DNA of 64,000 bases, taken from positions 62,001-126,000 of the forward strand of contig NC_013216.1 in assembly GCF_000024205.1 (NCBI RefSeq), in the 5' to 3' direction. The stretch is from Desulfofarcimen acetoxidans DSM 771 (GTDB lineage: Bacteria > Bacillota > Desulfotomaculia > Desulfotomaculales > Desulfofarciminaceae). The position numbers and the translations under genes were made by a program. Positions 26,463 to 35,057 of this stretch are shown here, in pieces (the first letter of the stretch is position 1; each line of letters starts with the position of its first letter). Below the pieces are notes generated by a model. It did no database searches, had not been told where the DNA came from, and was given only the letters and a program-made list of their open reading frames with translations.

Positions 26463-27593
26463 TTATTTTTGGCCGGTCAGCTTGGCAAGAGCTTCTTCGA
26501 CCAACTGGCATACTGTTCTTTTAATGATATTTCCTTGTTCATAATCATCAAATTCCTGTTTGTCACTAGTTAGCTTTTCTAAATCAGCTTTAGCCGCGGT
26601 AGCCCCGATAAGTCCCAGGACCAGTGCGCTGTATGCCCTGGTAGCAGGATGCCGATCTGCAAGAAATGGTGTAAAGAAGAAAAAAGGTTTTTGGACCAAA
26701 TCAGGTCTTTTTGCCGCAACTTTTCCTATAGCGCGCATAGCTTTATGCCTGACAACTTCCTCCTCAAGCAATTGATACAAAGTGGGGAGATAGCCAATAA
26801 AAAGATTAGGAGAAGTACTTATAATCTCACCTGCTGTATCAATGGCCCCCCAGACAGATGTACCGTAATCGGAGACGGAAGAGACTAATTTTTGCAGCAG
26901 CCTGGAAATAGTGCCGGGATTTGATTTGGCAATAATTGCGGATACTTTGCCAATAATTTCGGCATTTCTCATCCTCATCAACTCATCGCCCGAGTAAAGC
27001 AGCCTTTGAAGCTCTCTTAAAACTCTTTTATCCTGAGAGGCAATGGAAAGAAGAGATTCTACTTGATAATCCCGGACCATATCCTCAATTTGCTTCCGGT
27101 TGAAGGCTTTTTCCGAAGACAAACCGGCGGAAGTGGAAGCCGGTGTTGCCGGTTTGGCATTCTCCAATTTCCTTTGTACCCCTTCTGCGGTAGCTTCTTG
27201 AATCTCATTATGCATTCTAATGAAGTATAGCGCCCCATTTACTCTCCTACCCTCGTAGGTGCCCCCCGGAACAATCAGATTGCTTTCCAGGTCGTAATCC
27301 TTGACTAAACCATCTTGATAATCTTCTTCAGGCAAGAGATTCCAAGCTAAATCCCAGTCCATATTAGCTGCAAAAACCAGTGCTTCGGCAAAAGCGGCTC
27401 CCAGGTTGTGTCCTGTCGCGTCATGAGCGTATACGGCACCACATACACAGCTGCCAACCGGCATATCACCCGGTCTTTTTATATCCAGTTCTTTAGGTCT
27501 TTCCAGTGGCAAACCGCAAAAAGGGCAGGTCGCAATCCTTGCCAGTTCTTTGCCGCGCGGTTCATTTTGCATGCTGTATCTGAAATTATTCAT
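26463..27593 (-). CDS. HEAT-like repeat protein with N-terminal zinc ribbon
   Basis: A 376-residue soluble protein. The N-terminus has a treble CxxC/CxC ribbon (CPFCGLPLERP ... GSCVCGAVYAHD). A middle segment of about 80 residues follows, then a Pro/Thr/Ser-rich linker near residue 150. The C-terminal 200 residues are an alpha-solenoid of HEAT/PBS-lyase-like helices (LRELQRLLYSGDELMRMRNAEIIGKV, HKAMRAIGKVAAKRPDL, TRAYSALVLGLIGA). Similar proteins occur in other sulfate reducers, but I do not know a function. It is encoded 3 bp after the FmdB-type gene on the minus strand. Confidence 0.85.
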   Translation of the reverse strand: MNNFRYSMQNEPRGKELARIATCPFCGLPLERPKELDIKRPGDMPVGSCVCGAVYAHDATGHNLGAAFAEALVFAANMDWDLAWNLLPEEDYQDGLVKDYDLESNLIVPGGTYEGRRVNGALYFIRMHNEIQEATAEGVQRKLENAKPATPASTSAGLSSEKAFNRKQIEDMVRDYQVESLLSIASQDKRVLRELQRLLYSGDELMRMRNAEIIGKVSAIIAKSNPGTISRLLQKLVSSVSDYGTSVWGAIDTAGEIISTSPNLFIGYLPTLYQLLEEEVVRHKAMRAIGKVAAKRPDLVQKPFFFFTPFLADRHPATRAYSALVLGLIGATAAKADLEKLTSDKQEFDDYEQGNIIKRTVCQLVEEALAKLTGQK

Positions 27594-27596
27594 GGA

Positions 27597-27842
27597 CTAT
27601 CTCTCGTAGCCTGGTATTTCCAGAGTAGAACACTTGTTGCCCTGGCTGCAGGATTTGTTGATTAAATTAGGTTTATTAGCGCCTTTGCCTGTTCCCATAG
27701 CATAATTAGTCCGGCTAATAACCCTTTCAAAACTATCGGACTGGCATTCCGGACATTCAATGCTGACCTCTTCATCATGTTTGATAAAAAGCTTCTCAAA
27801 AATATTGCCGCACTTGAGGCAGCGGAATTCAAAAATCGGCAT
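27597..27842 (-). CDS. FmdB-type zinc-ribbon protein
   Basis: An 81-residue protein with the FmdB family N-terminus MPIFEFRCLKCGNIFEKL and a second knuckle CPECQSDSFERVIS, together one zinc ribbon. The C-terminal tail has two additional cysteines (KSCSQGNKC), which is not usual. The family is often linked to regulation in C1 or sulfur metabolism but is poorly characterised. The start lies after AGGAGAGA. It forms a two-gene operon with the HEAT-like gene. Confidence 0.88.
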   Translation of the reverse strand: MPIFEFRCLKCGNIFEKLFIKHDEEVSIECPECQSDSFERVISRTNYAMGTGKGANKPNLINKSCSQGNKCSTLEIPGYER

Positions 27843-28046
27843 ATTATTTCTCTCCTTAAATGCTTCTGGCGTACTTTTTGTTTCTAGTATAGCAGTATGA
27901 TTGGATAAGTGTCAATTACTAAGCTGTGTTTATACTGTTTGGTAGGTGGCGCCGTCTGGGTGACTGTATTGCTAAATAAAATTTTTAATTCAGGTTATAA
28001 GGAATATCAGTCCGGACAAATAATAAAACAAAAGGAGAGTGATATA

Positions 28047-28214
28047 ATGGCAGAGAATAAGTACAAAGAGAAAAACCTGTCAAAACCCATAGAACAACAT
28101 GTTACGGCTTCGTGGGCAAATATTGATAAGATGCAGCCTGTATCAAAGGTTGCTATCCCCGGTGATCAGGAAGTAGGGGATGCCAAGGAATGGGTAGATA
28201 AAAACCAGAAATAG
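28047..28214 (+). CDS. Small DUF3787-like protein (possible spore surface protein)
   Basis: A 55-residue hydrophilic protein from the ATG at 28047, with AAAGGAGAGTG upstream. The core PIEQHVTASWANIDKMQPVSKVAIP and the end AKEWVDKNQK match my memory of DUF3787, the family of the C. difficile spore-surface protein CDIF630_02480. The longer upstream frame from 27909 looks like chance. Family assignment is from memory of the motif, not a search. Confidence 0.72.
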   Translation: MAENKYKEKNLSKPIEQHVTASWANIDKMQPVSKVAIPGDQEVGDAKEWVDKNQK

Positions 28215-28539
28215 AGAAATTAAAAATAGGAGCTTTTAAGTAAAATTTGGAATTATCTGATCAAAAGGATAGCTACAGCTAATTAAAGTATGGAAGAGTA
28301 AATAAGCATAAGCAATGCAAATTGGTTTGCAAAAAAGTTGTCAGTGTCTATAAACCTTATTGCCTAATAAGAATAAATAGGTAACTCAGAATTGTTACAA
28401 GTTACTCCGAATCCTAATAAACCCGTATCCCCATAAAAGGCGGTACGGGTTTATTGTATTCCTTCTGTTATACGAGAGGGAGATTTGTTTTTGCAGGGAG
28501 AGGCATATTGATAATTTTTAATATATCATTTTAATAACA
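28215..28539. other. Intergenic region, mostly featureless
   Basis: This 325-bp AT-rich gap holds only short imperfect repeats (GCAAA...TTTGC, GTAAC...GTTAC) and the convergent terminator at 28416. No ORF with a ribosome site was seen. Confidence 0.5.
28416..28455. terminator. Bidirectional terminator between the DUF3787-like gene and nifJ
   Basis: AATAAACCCGTA at 28416-28427 pairs perfectly with TACGGGTTTATT at 28444-28455 over a 16-nt loop. It serves the convergent genes on both sides. Confidence 0.75.
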
Positions 28540-31500
28540 TTATTTTGTTTCAGCCAGCTTCTTGTAGCCTTCGTATCTCTCTCTGGCCTGTTTTGCAGAC
28601 TCCTCCATCAATTTTTCGGCATGCTCAGGGAATGCATTCAACAGTGAAGAGTAGCGGATTTCACCTTTGATAAAATCTTTATAGGATTCGTTAGGTTCCT
28701 TAGAATCCAGAATAAAGGGATTTTTACCCTCTTCTTTAAGCATGGGGTTATAGCGGTACATATGCCAGTAGCCGGCTTCAACTGCTTTTTTCTCCTCAGC
28801 TATGCTGGTGCCCATACCTGATCTGATGCCATGGTTAATGCAAGGAGAGTAGGCTATGATCAGGGAGGGTCCCTTATAGCTTTCTGCTTCCACCATAGCT
28901 TTCACAGTTTGGTTCATATTAGCCCCCATACATATCTGGGCAACATAGACGTAACCGTAATTCATCATCATCATGCCCAGGTCCTTTTTCTTGATCTTTT
29001 TACCGCTTGCGGCAAACTTGGCTACAGCAGCGGTGGGGGTGCTCTTTGATGATTGTCCTCCGGTATTGGAATAAACCTCTGTATCCAATACCAGCATATT
29101 GACATCTTCGCCGGCTGCCAGAACATGATCCAAGCCGCCGAAGTCTATATCATAAGCCCAACCGTCACCACCGATAATCCATTGAGATTTTTTTATCAAG
29201 AAATCTTTTTTATCAATAATCTCTTTTATAAGTTGGTTTTCAGCATTACCAAAGTCTTTTAGCGCCGCAAGTATTTTTGCTGCAGCAGATTTGGAAGCCT
29301 CGCCGTCATACATCCCTGCCAGCCACTCCCGAAAGGCCTCTTGAAGCTCTGCACTTAGCGGGACGGCAGCTGCTTCGGGTGAAATTTGCCGTAAGACTTG
29401 ATCTGAAGCTTTCCCGTGTGCTGCTTCTAAGGTTAAGTCAGAATTCAGTTCCCCGGCAGATTTTTCTCCCAGAGCAGTTCTCATTAAATCGGCCAGCCTC
29501 TCTCTTATCTGGCTAACACCCAGAAGCATACCGTACCCATATTCCGCGTTGTCTTCGAACAGAGAGTTGCCCCAGGCCGGTCCTTTTCCTTCAGCAGTTG
29601 TAGTATAAGGAAAAGAGGGGGCGCTGGCGCTGTATATGGACGAACAACCGGTAGCGTTGGCAATCATCATTCTGTCCCCGAACAGCTGTGTTAAAAGCTT
29701 TATGTAAGGGGTTTCGCCACAGCCGGGACAAGCTCCGTTAAATTCAAATAAGGGCTTGGCAAACTGGCTGCCTTTGACAGTCCGGTGGTCTATTAAGTGA
29801 GATTTGCCGGTGAGCAATCGAGCGAATTCCCAATTATCTGACTGTGCGGCAATTTCCTCTTCCGGATCGTTCATGATCAGAGCCTTGCCGGGAGCCGGGC
29901 AAACATCGGCACAGTTTCCGCAGCCGGTACAATCAAGAGGGGTTATCTGAATACGGTATTGCAGTCCTTCCAGCCCTTTACCGGTTGCCTTTTTGGTTAT
30001 AAAAGAAGAGGGGGCTTTTTTGACTTCTTCTTCATTCAGCAGGAAAGGCCTCACTACAGCATGGGGGCAGATAAAAGAACACTGGTTGCACTGGATGCAT
30101 TTCTCCGGTTGCCACTGAGGTATTCTTGCGGCAATACCTCGCTTTTCATAGGCCGTCGTGCTTAAAGGAAAAGTGCCGTCTTCTCTGCCCTTAAAGGCGC
30201 TGACAGGCAGTTCGTCACCTTCCATTCTGGCCATCGGTCTTTGAAAATTCTTAGTGAAAAAAGGTTCTTCCTTAACGGGTTGGTTTTCATCATCTGCGTT
30301 AGCCCAGCCTGCCGGAACCTCAACTTTGACCAGAGAGGAGATACCTTTGTCTACCGCTTTATTATTCATATCTACAATATTTTGGCCCTTATGCCCATAA
30401 CTGGATACAATAGAATCCTTTAAATATTTAACTGCATTCTCCAGGGGAATCACATTGGCCAGTTTAAAAAAGGCGGCCTGCATGATCATATTTATTCTGG
30501 CACCCAGACCGATTTCAGATGCTATATCTATAGCGTTAATGATGTAAAAGTTAATATGGTTTTGAGCAAGGTATCTTTTTATATAGGACGGTAGTTTCTC
30601 TTCCAGCTCGTTGGTTTTCCAGTGGCAGTTCAGTACAAAGGTGCCGTTTTTCTTCAAGCCTTTTAGTAAGTCATAATGAAAAATAAAGGAACTGTTATGG
30701 CAGGCTATATAGTCAGCATTATAGACCAGATAAGTTGATCGTATAGGTTGTTTGCCAAATCTTAAGTGGGAAACAGTTGTACCTCCGGATTTTTTACTGT
30801 CGTAAGAAAAATAGCCCTGGGCATAAAGATTGGTATTGTCACCAATAATTTTAATAGCGGTTTTATTGGCGCCTACCGTACCGTCTGAGCCCAACCCCCA
30901 GAACTTGCAATTGATAGTCCCCTGTGGTGTTGTTTCAATGATGTCTTCTTCAGGCAGAGATGTATGAGTGACATCGTCATGAATGCCAATAGTAAAACGA
31001 TCTTTTGGAGTACCACTCTTAAGGTTATTAAAGACAGCTATTATTTGTGAAGGTCTGGTATCTTTTGAGCCCAAGCCGTAACGGCCTCCGACAAGAACGG
31101 GTTTTTTATCTTTGTTGTAAAAGGATTTGACAATATCCAGATATAAGGGTTCACCTACAGAACCGGGTTCCTTGCTTCTGTCCAGTACCGCTATGCTTTT
31201 TACGCTCGGAGGCAGCACATTAAAGAAATGTTGAGCCGAGAAAGGGCGGTATAAGCGTACTCTTATTGTTCCTACCTTTTCTCCTTTTCCGCGGAGGTAG
31301 TCTATTGTTTCATCAATTGTTTCGCAGACTGAACCCATGGCTACGATCACATATTCGGCGTCTTCCGCTCCGTAATAGTCGAAAGGTTTGTAATCACGCC
31401 CGGTTATTCTGCTGATTTCCCGCATGTAGCTCTCAACGATATCCGGCACTTTATCATATAGGGGGTTGGAGGCTTCTCTGCCCTGAAAATAGATATCCGG

Positions 31501-32163
31501 ATTCTGTGCTGTTCCTCTTATAGAAGGGTGCTCAGGGTTTAAGGATCTGTCGCGAAATTCTTTGATTGCCTCGTAATCCAAGAGTTTAGATACCTCGGTA
31601 TAATCCAGCACCTCAATTTTTTGCACTTCGTGAGAGGTTCTAAAACCATCAAAAAAATGCAGAAAGGGTATTCTGGACTTGATGGCTGACAGGTGAGCAA
31701 TGCAGCCTAAATCCATAGCCTCCTGTACGCTGGCAGAGGCCAGCAGAGCCACGCCTGTTTGGCGGCAGGACATAACATCCTGGTGATCGCCGAATATGGA
31801 TAGAGCATGTGTTGCAATAGCTCTGGCGGTAACATGAAATACCGCGGGGAGCAGTTCACCCGCCATTTTATACATATTGGGTATCATTAATAAGAGACCC
31901 TGGGAAGCCGTATATGTGGTGGTCAATGCGCCGGCTGCCAGTGAACCGTGCATCCCTCCCGATGCTCCTGCCTCTGATTGGAATTCGACAACTCTCACCG
32001 TTTGTCCGAAAAAGTTCTTTTTACCATGGGCGGCCCATAAATCCACACTCTCGGCCATGGGTGTAGAGGGTGTTATGGGGTAGATGGCTGCCACTTCCGT
32101 AAAAGGATAAGAGATATAGGCAGCTGCTTCATTGCCGTCCATAGTTTTTGATGCCTTGGCCAT
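28540..32163 (-). CDS. nifJ: Pyruvate:ferredoxin (flavodoxin) oxidoreductase, copy 1
   Basis: A 1207-residue single-chain PFOR that oxidises pyruvate to acetyl-CoA and CO2 with reduction of ferredoxin. Domain order: pyrimidine-binding domain (YPITPSTPMAE), TK-C/CoA domain, then two ferredoxin clusters ([14 protein letters not shown] and CTGCGNCADVCP). The TPP/pyrophosphate domain follows with [21 protein letters not shown] and [18 protein letters not shown]. It is very similar to the plus-strand copy at 41104 but 33 residues longer; the extra residues lie in the linker after LADLMRTALG (plus-strand DNA about 29340-29480). Start ATG with AGGAGG. Confidence 0.97.
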   Translation of the reverse strand: MAKASKTMDGNEAAAYISYPFTEVAAIYPITPSTPMAESVDLWAAHGKKNFFGQTVRVVEFQSEAGASGGMHGSLAAGALTTTYTASQGLLLMIPNMYKMAGELLPAVFHVTARAIATHALSIFGDHQDVMSCRQTGVALLASASVQEAMDLGCIAHLSAIKSRIPFLHFFDGFRTSHEVQKIEVLDYTEVSKLLDYEAIKEFRDRSLNPEHPSIRGTAQNPDIYFQGREASNPLYDKVPDIVESYMREISRITGRDYKPFDYYGAEDAEYVIVAMGSVCETIDETIDYLRGKGEKVGTIRVRLYRPFSAQHFFNVLPPSVKSIAVLDRSKEPGSVGEPLYLDIVKSFYNKDKKPVLVGGRYGLGSKDTRPSQIIAVFNNLKSGTPKDRFTIGIHDDVTHTSLPEEDIIETTPQGTINCKFWGLGSDGTVGANKTAIKIIGDNTNLYAQGYFSYDSKKSGGTTVSHLRFGKQPIRSTYLVYNADYIACHNSSFIFHYDLLKGLKKNGTFVLNCHWKTNELEEKLPSYIKRYLAQNHINFYIINAIDIASEIGLGARINMIMQAAFFKLANVIPLENAVKYLKDSIVSSYGHKGQNIVDMNNKAVDKGISSLVKVEVPAGWANADDENQPVKEEPFFTKNFQRPMARMEGDELPVSAFKGREDGTFPLSTTAYEKRGIAARIPQWQPEKCIQCNQCSFICPHAVVRPFLLNEEEVKKAPSSFITKKATGKGLEGLQYRIQITPLDCTGCGNCADVCPAPGKALIMNDPEEEIAAQSDNWEFARLLTGKSHLIDHRTVKGSQFAKPLFEFNGACPGCGETPYIKLLTQLFGDRMMIANATGCSSIYSASAPSFPYTTTAEGKGPAWGNSLFEDNAEYGYGMLLGVSQIRERLADLMRTALGEKSAGELNSDLTLEAAHGKASDQVLRQISPEAAAVPLSAELQEAFREWLAGMYDGEASKSAAAKILAALKDFGNAENQLIKEIIDKKDFLIKKSQWIIGGDGWAYDIDFGGLDHVLAAGEDVNMLVLDTEVYSNTGGQSSKSTPTAAVAKFAASGKKIKKKDLGMMMMNYGYVYVAQICMGANMNQTVKAMVEAESYKGPSLIIAYSPCINHGIRSGMGTSIAEEKKAVEAGYWHMYRYNPMLKEEGKNPFILDSKEPNESYKDFIKGEIRYSSLLNAFPEHAEKLMEESAKQARERYEGYKKLAETK

Positions 32164-32263
32164 GAAAAATCCTCCTTGTGGATTGATTATTCAGGCTTAG
32201 TATTTGATGTGGCAGGGTAATCATACATGAAAATCAAGCTTAAATTATTAAATATATAAAAAT

Positions 32264-32291
32264 TAAGACCTCTGAATAATAAGAGGTCTTA
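32264..32291 (-). terminator. Terminator of the SLH/DUF4855 gene
   Basis: TAAGACCTCT / AGAGGTCTTA 10-bp stem; read on the minus strand it is followed by ATTTTTATAT. It ends the gene at 32315 before nifJ begins. Confidence 0.8.
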
Positions 32292-32314
32292 GAAAAATTA
32301 AAACTTTGTTGTTT

Positions 32315-34738
32315 TTAGTAGTTGCCGTTAAGCCATTTATAGAGAAGATCGTAGGTGGCCCTAGCCTGTGGTTGATTGCTGCGGGAACAAGTGACAATGG
32401 CGCGCAAGCCCATGTAAAAGGCTCTGGTCGTTTTACTGTCATCTAAACCAAGCTGATGCGCTTTATCCAGTTGTTTATGGAGTAAATCGTTGAAGTAATC
32501 CCCATTAAGAATTTCATCATCGAATTCTATTTCAATCCCCATATTATATTTCCTGGCAAGTTCGGCTGCCTTATCCATGCGTTCAATCGGAAGCTGTTCA
32601 CTGTTATAGAAGCTGGGTTGAATAAAAGCGTAGTCAAAACCAAACTTTTTCCAATCCTCAAAGCCAATCGCACCGTAATAAGGAATCCAGAAAAATTTTA
32701 GTTTGTTGTCCTGAACCAGTCGGGCGGTTTTTTGCACCAATGCTGTTTCACTCTTGATATTATGATAATCAACTGATTCCTCGTACCAGTAGATACCTAT
32801 CAACTCGAGGTTTTTGAAATCAGCTTGCTGCCATTTTTCCATCAGTTTGTTATAGTACCATTGTACTGCAGCAAACCTGTTTTTTTCAGCCTGTTCCTTT
32901 CCTAATTGAGTCTCAGAAAAAGAAAGTGAAGGTTCATTTTTGTCCAGTTGCCCAAAGTCTTGCTGGTCAACACTGGGATAAGGAAGTGAGAGAATAACTT
33001 TTTCCTTTTCTTGCTGACCGGTTATCTGGTTTATTTGCCCCACTGCTAAATTAAGTGCGTTAAGCTGCTTGACCGGGTTAAACAAATCTTCCAGATAAGC
33101 ATTCCAGCTTTCTTTTGTACAAGTTATCTCAAACGAATAAGGGAGAAACAGCATTGTATCGAACATGCTGCCCTTGATTCGTCTGTTTTCATCCATATAA
33201 GCTACAACCGGAATAAAATCACCTGCTGTCCAATCTGCCTTCTTGCTTTTATCTCCCGTATAAATAAGCAAAATATTTTTGCTTCCGGGAACTTTGATAT
33301 AGGGACTGCTGCTAACATTTTTATTTGCTGAGTCAGAGTGGGCAAGAATGACTGGATCAACAGCAGCCTCGTCTCCTCTGATGGATAAGTGTCTTGCAAA
33401 AACCCATAACTCTACAGGAAAGGATACTCTTACATAACGAAAGTTTGCCGCTGGTAAAACAAGGGTTAGCGTAACGTTTTGCTCTTTTGTGCCGGCGGGC
33501 AAATCACTGTTACGGTACGCATAACCTAATTTATACCAGCTGATGCCGTCAGGTGATGCAGAGCATTGCATGTAATCAGGTAAATATATACCCATAGTTT
33601 CGTTTCTGTTAAATTCCATAGAAATATACGATATAGAACATATCTTTTTCAAGTCTACTGTGATATCACGTGATTTCTGCCGCAGAAACCCTGTCCATGT
33701 ATCGCTGCTGGAAGTAATCCCTTCCGGTGGGCCGGGATAACTGTTTTTTTCTACCTGGCTGTGTACAGGATCAGGTTCTGTTTGTGTTACAGTATATGTT
33801 GATTTATTGGCCAGTTCGGCAGCAAAATCCTTGTATACGGAGTTTTGTACGGTGTTGTTTGCTTTAGGGGCAGATACTTTTGTTGTTACAGAATAATAAT
33901 TGCTGCCGGAGTTTACTGTAATCAAACCGGTTCCGGATTCTTTTCCGGAAACTATGCTGCCGCTTGGAGTAACTGAAAAAAGCGCTTGGTTATCCAATCC
34001 ATAGGTTGTGGAAAAATTTAAAGCTTTTTTGCTGCCGCGTTGTTCCAGTTGACACTCTGATTCAGTTTCTAACTGTACCAGGTCGGAAGATATGTGCTCA
34101 AAAGCTGTGGAGGCCTGTCCTGTTCTGATAATGAGTAACCTATAAGCTAAAACAGCAGCTTCCGCTCTTGTTATTGGCCGTAATGGATAGAAATTATTTT
34201 CGCTGCCGTTCATCCAGCCCTTCCATGAAACAAAGTCTACGCCTTTTATAGCATAAGAAGCGATTTGACCTGAATCGGCGTATCTGCCGCTTAAAGAAGG
34301 CACATCAATTTCTTCTGCCATTGTTCTTTGAATTAACACAGCGGCGTCCTGTCTTAACACCGGCTCGTTTACTCCAAAATGATTTTTGTCTATGCCTTTT
34401 ATCATACCCAGTTTAAATAAAGCCTCTACGTAGCCTGTTTCCAATGTTCCCGACGGTAAATCAGAGAAAGTGGCTGCAGTCGGAAAAATGGGTTGTATGC
34501 CTAATGTTTTGGCAATTAAAACAGTAAAATCATAACGGTTGAGATTGTTGTTAGGACAAAATTCTTGAGAGTTAACACCCGTAATGATGCCTTTTTCAAC
34601 CAGTTTGTTGATTGAATCCTCTGCAAAGGAACCCTTAATATCTGTATATGCCGGTGGTTTAAAATCAGCATAGGCTGACCCGCAAAACAAAATTGAGATG
34701 AGAAATGTTAGGCAAAAAAGTGTGTATTTTGATTTCAT
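32315..34738 (-). CDS. Secreted S-layer-homology protein with DUF4855 domain
   Basis: An 807-residue exported protein. A signal peptide covers residues 1-24 (LFCLTFLISILFCGSAYA). Three SLH repeats follow (YTDIKGSFAEDSINKLVEKGIITG, FSDLPSGTLETGYVEALFKLGMIKG, YADSGQIASYAIKGVDFVSWKGWMNG), which anchor it to the wall. A Big-like or linker region spans about residues 215-300. The C-terminal half matches DUF4855 (NILLIYTGDKS, MLFLPYSFE, GIYWYEESVDY, FFWIPYYGAIGFEDWKKFGFDYAFIQPSFY), a family with a TIM-barrel look and acidic residues suggestive of a glycosidase. Enzyme activity is inference. Confidence 0.9.
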   Translation of the reverse strand: MKSKYTLFCLTFLISILFCGSAYADFKPPAYTDIKGSFAEDSINKLVEKGIITGVNSQEFCPNNNLNRYDFTVLIAKTLGIQPIFPTAATFSDLPSGTLETGYVEALFKLGMIKGIDKNHFGVNEPVLRQDAAVLIQRTMAEEIDVPSLSGRYADSGQIASYAIKGVDFVSWKGWMNGSENNFYPLRPITRAEAAVLAYRLLIIRTGQASTAFEHISSDLVQLETESECQLEQRGSKKALNFSTTYGLDNQALFSVTPSGSIVSGKESGTGLITVNSGSNYYSVTTKVSAPKANNTVQNSVYKDFAAELANKSTYTVTQTEPDPVHSQVEKNSYPGPPEGITSSSDTWTGFLRQKSRDITVDLKKICSISYISMEFNRNETMGIYLPDYMQCSASPDGISWYKLGYAYRNSDLPAGTKEQNVTLTLVLPAANFRYVRVSFPVELWVFARHLSIRGDEAAVDPVILAHSDSANKNVSSSPYIKVPGSKNILLIYTGDKSKKADWTAGDFIPVVAYMDENRRIKGSMFDTMLFLPYSFEITCTKESWNAYLEDLFNPVKQLNALNLAVGQINQITGQQEKEKVILSLPYPSVDQQDFGQLDKNEPSLSFSETQLGKEQAEKNRFAAVQWYYNKLMEKWQQADFKNLELIGIYWYEESVDYHNIKSETALVQKTARLVQDNKLKFFWIPYYGAIGFEDWKKFGFDYAFIQPSFYNSEQLPIERMDKAAELARKYNMGIEIEFDDEILNGDYFNDLLHKQLDKAHQLGLDDSKTTRAFYMGLRAIVTCSRSNQPQARATYDLLYKWLNGNY

Positions 34739-34838
34739 TTTTGAACTACTCCTGTGATGTTGATATTTTGAGACTTTAACGGGTTTTGTTGCCTGAGAAT
34801 GCTCCTTTCTGTTTATATCCTGCTATTATTTAGGTACA

Positions 34839-35030
34839 CTAAACTTTGATATCTAAAATGGCACCAAGATTGGGATCTGCGGAAATATTCTGATTCGTAT
34901 CGTTAATCATTTGTAAGAGCCTATGCTGGCTCTCCTGGTTGAGATCCATGGTTTTTTTCAACAATATTATGCCGGCGCTGTTTTGCGCCTTAGATTGTGA
35001 CATAATAATTGAGGCCGCGGCAATATCCAT
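34839..35030 (-). CDS. YjfB-like putative motility protein
   Basis: A 63-residue protein that resembles the YjfB family: MDIAAASIIMSQSKAQNSAGIILLKKTMD, then a helical C-terminal part. Family members lie near or in motility regulons, but function is unknown. Starting at the ATG at 35030 (AGGGGGG upstream) fits the family better than the longer frame to 35048. It is 27 bp downstream of the histidine kinase gene on the same strand. Confidence 0.85.
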   Translation of the reverse strand: MDIAAASIIMSQSKAQNSAGIILLKKTMDLNQESQHRLLQMINDTNQNISADPNLGAILDIKV

Positions 35031-35057
35031 AATTAACCCCCCTATCAATAATATCTT

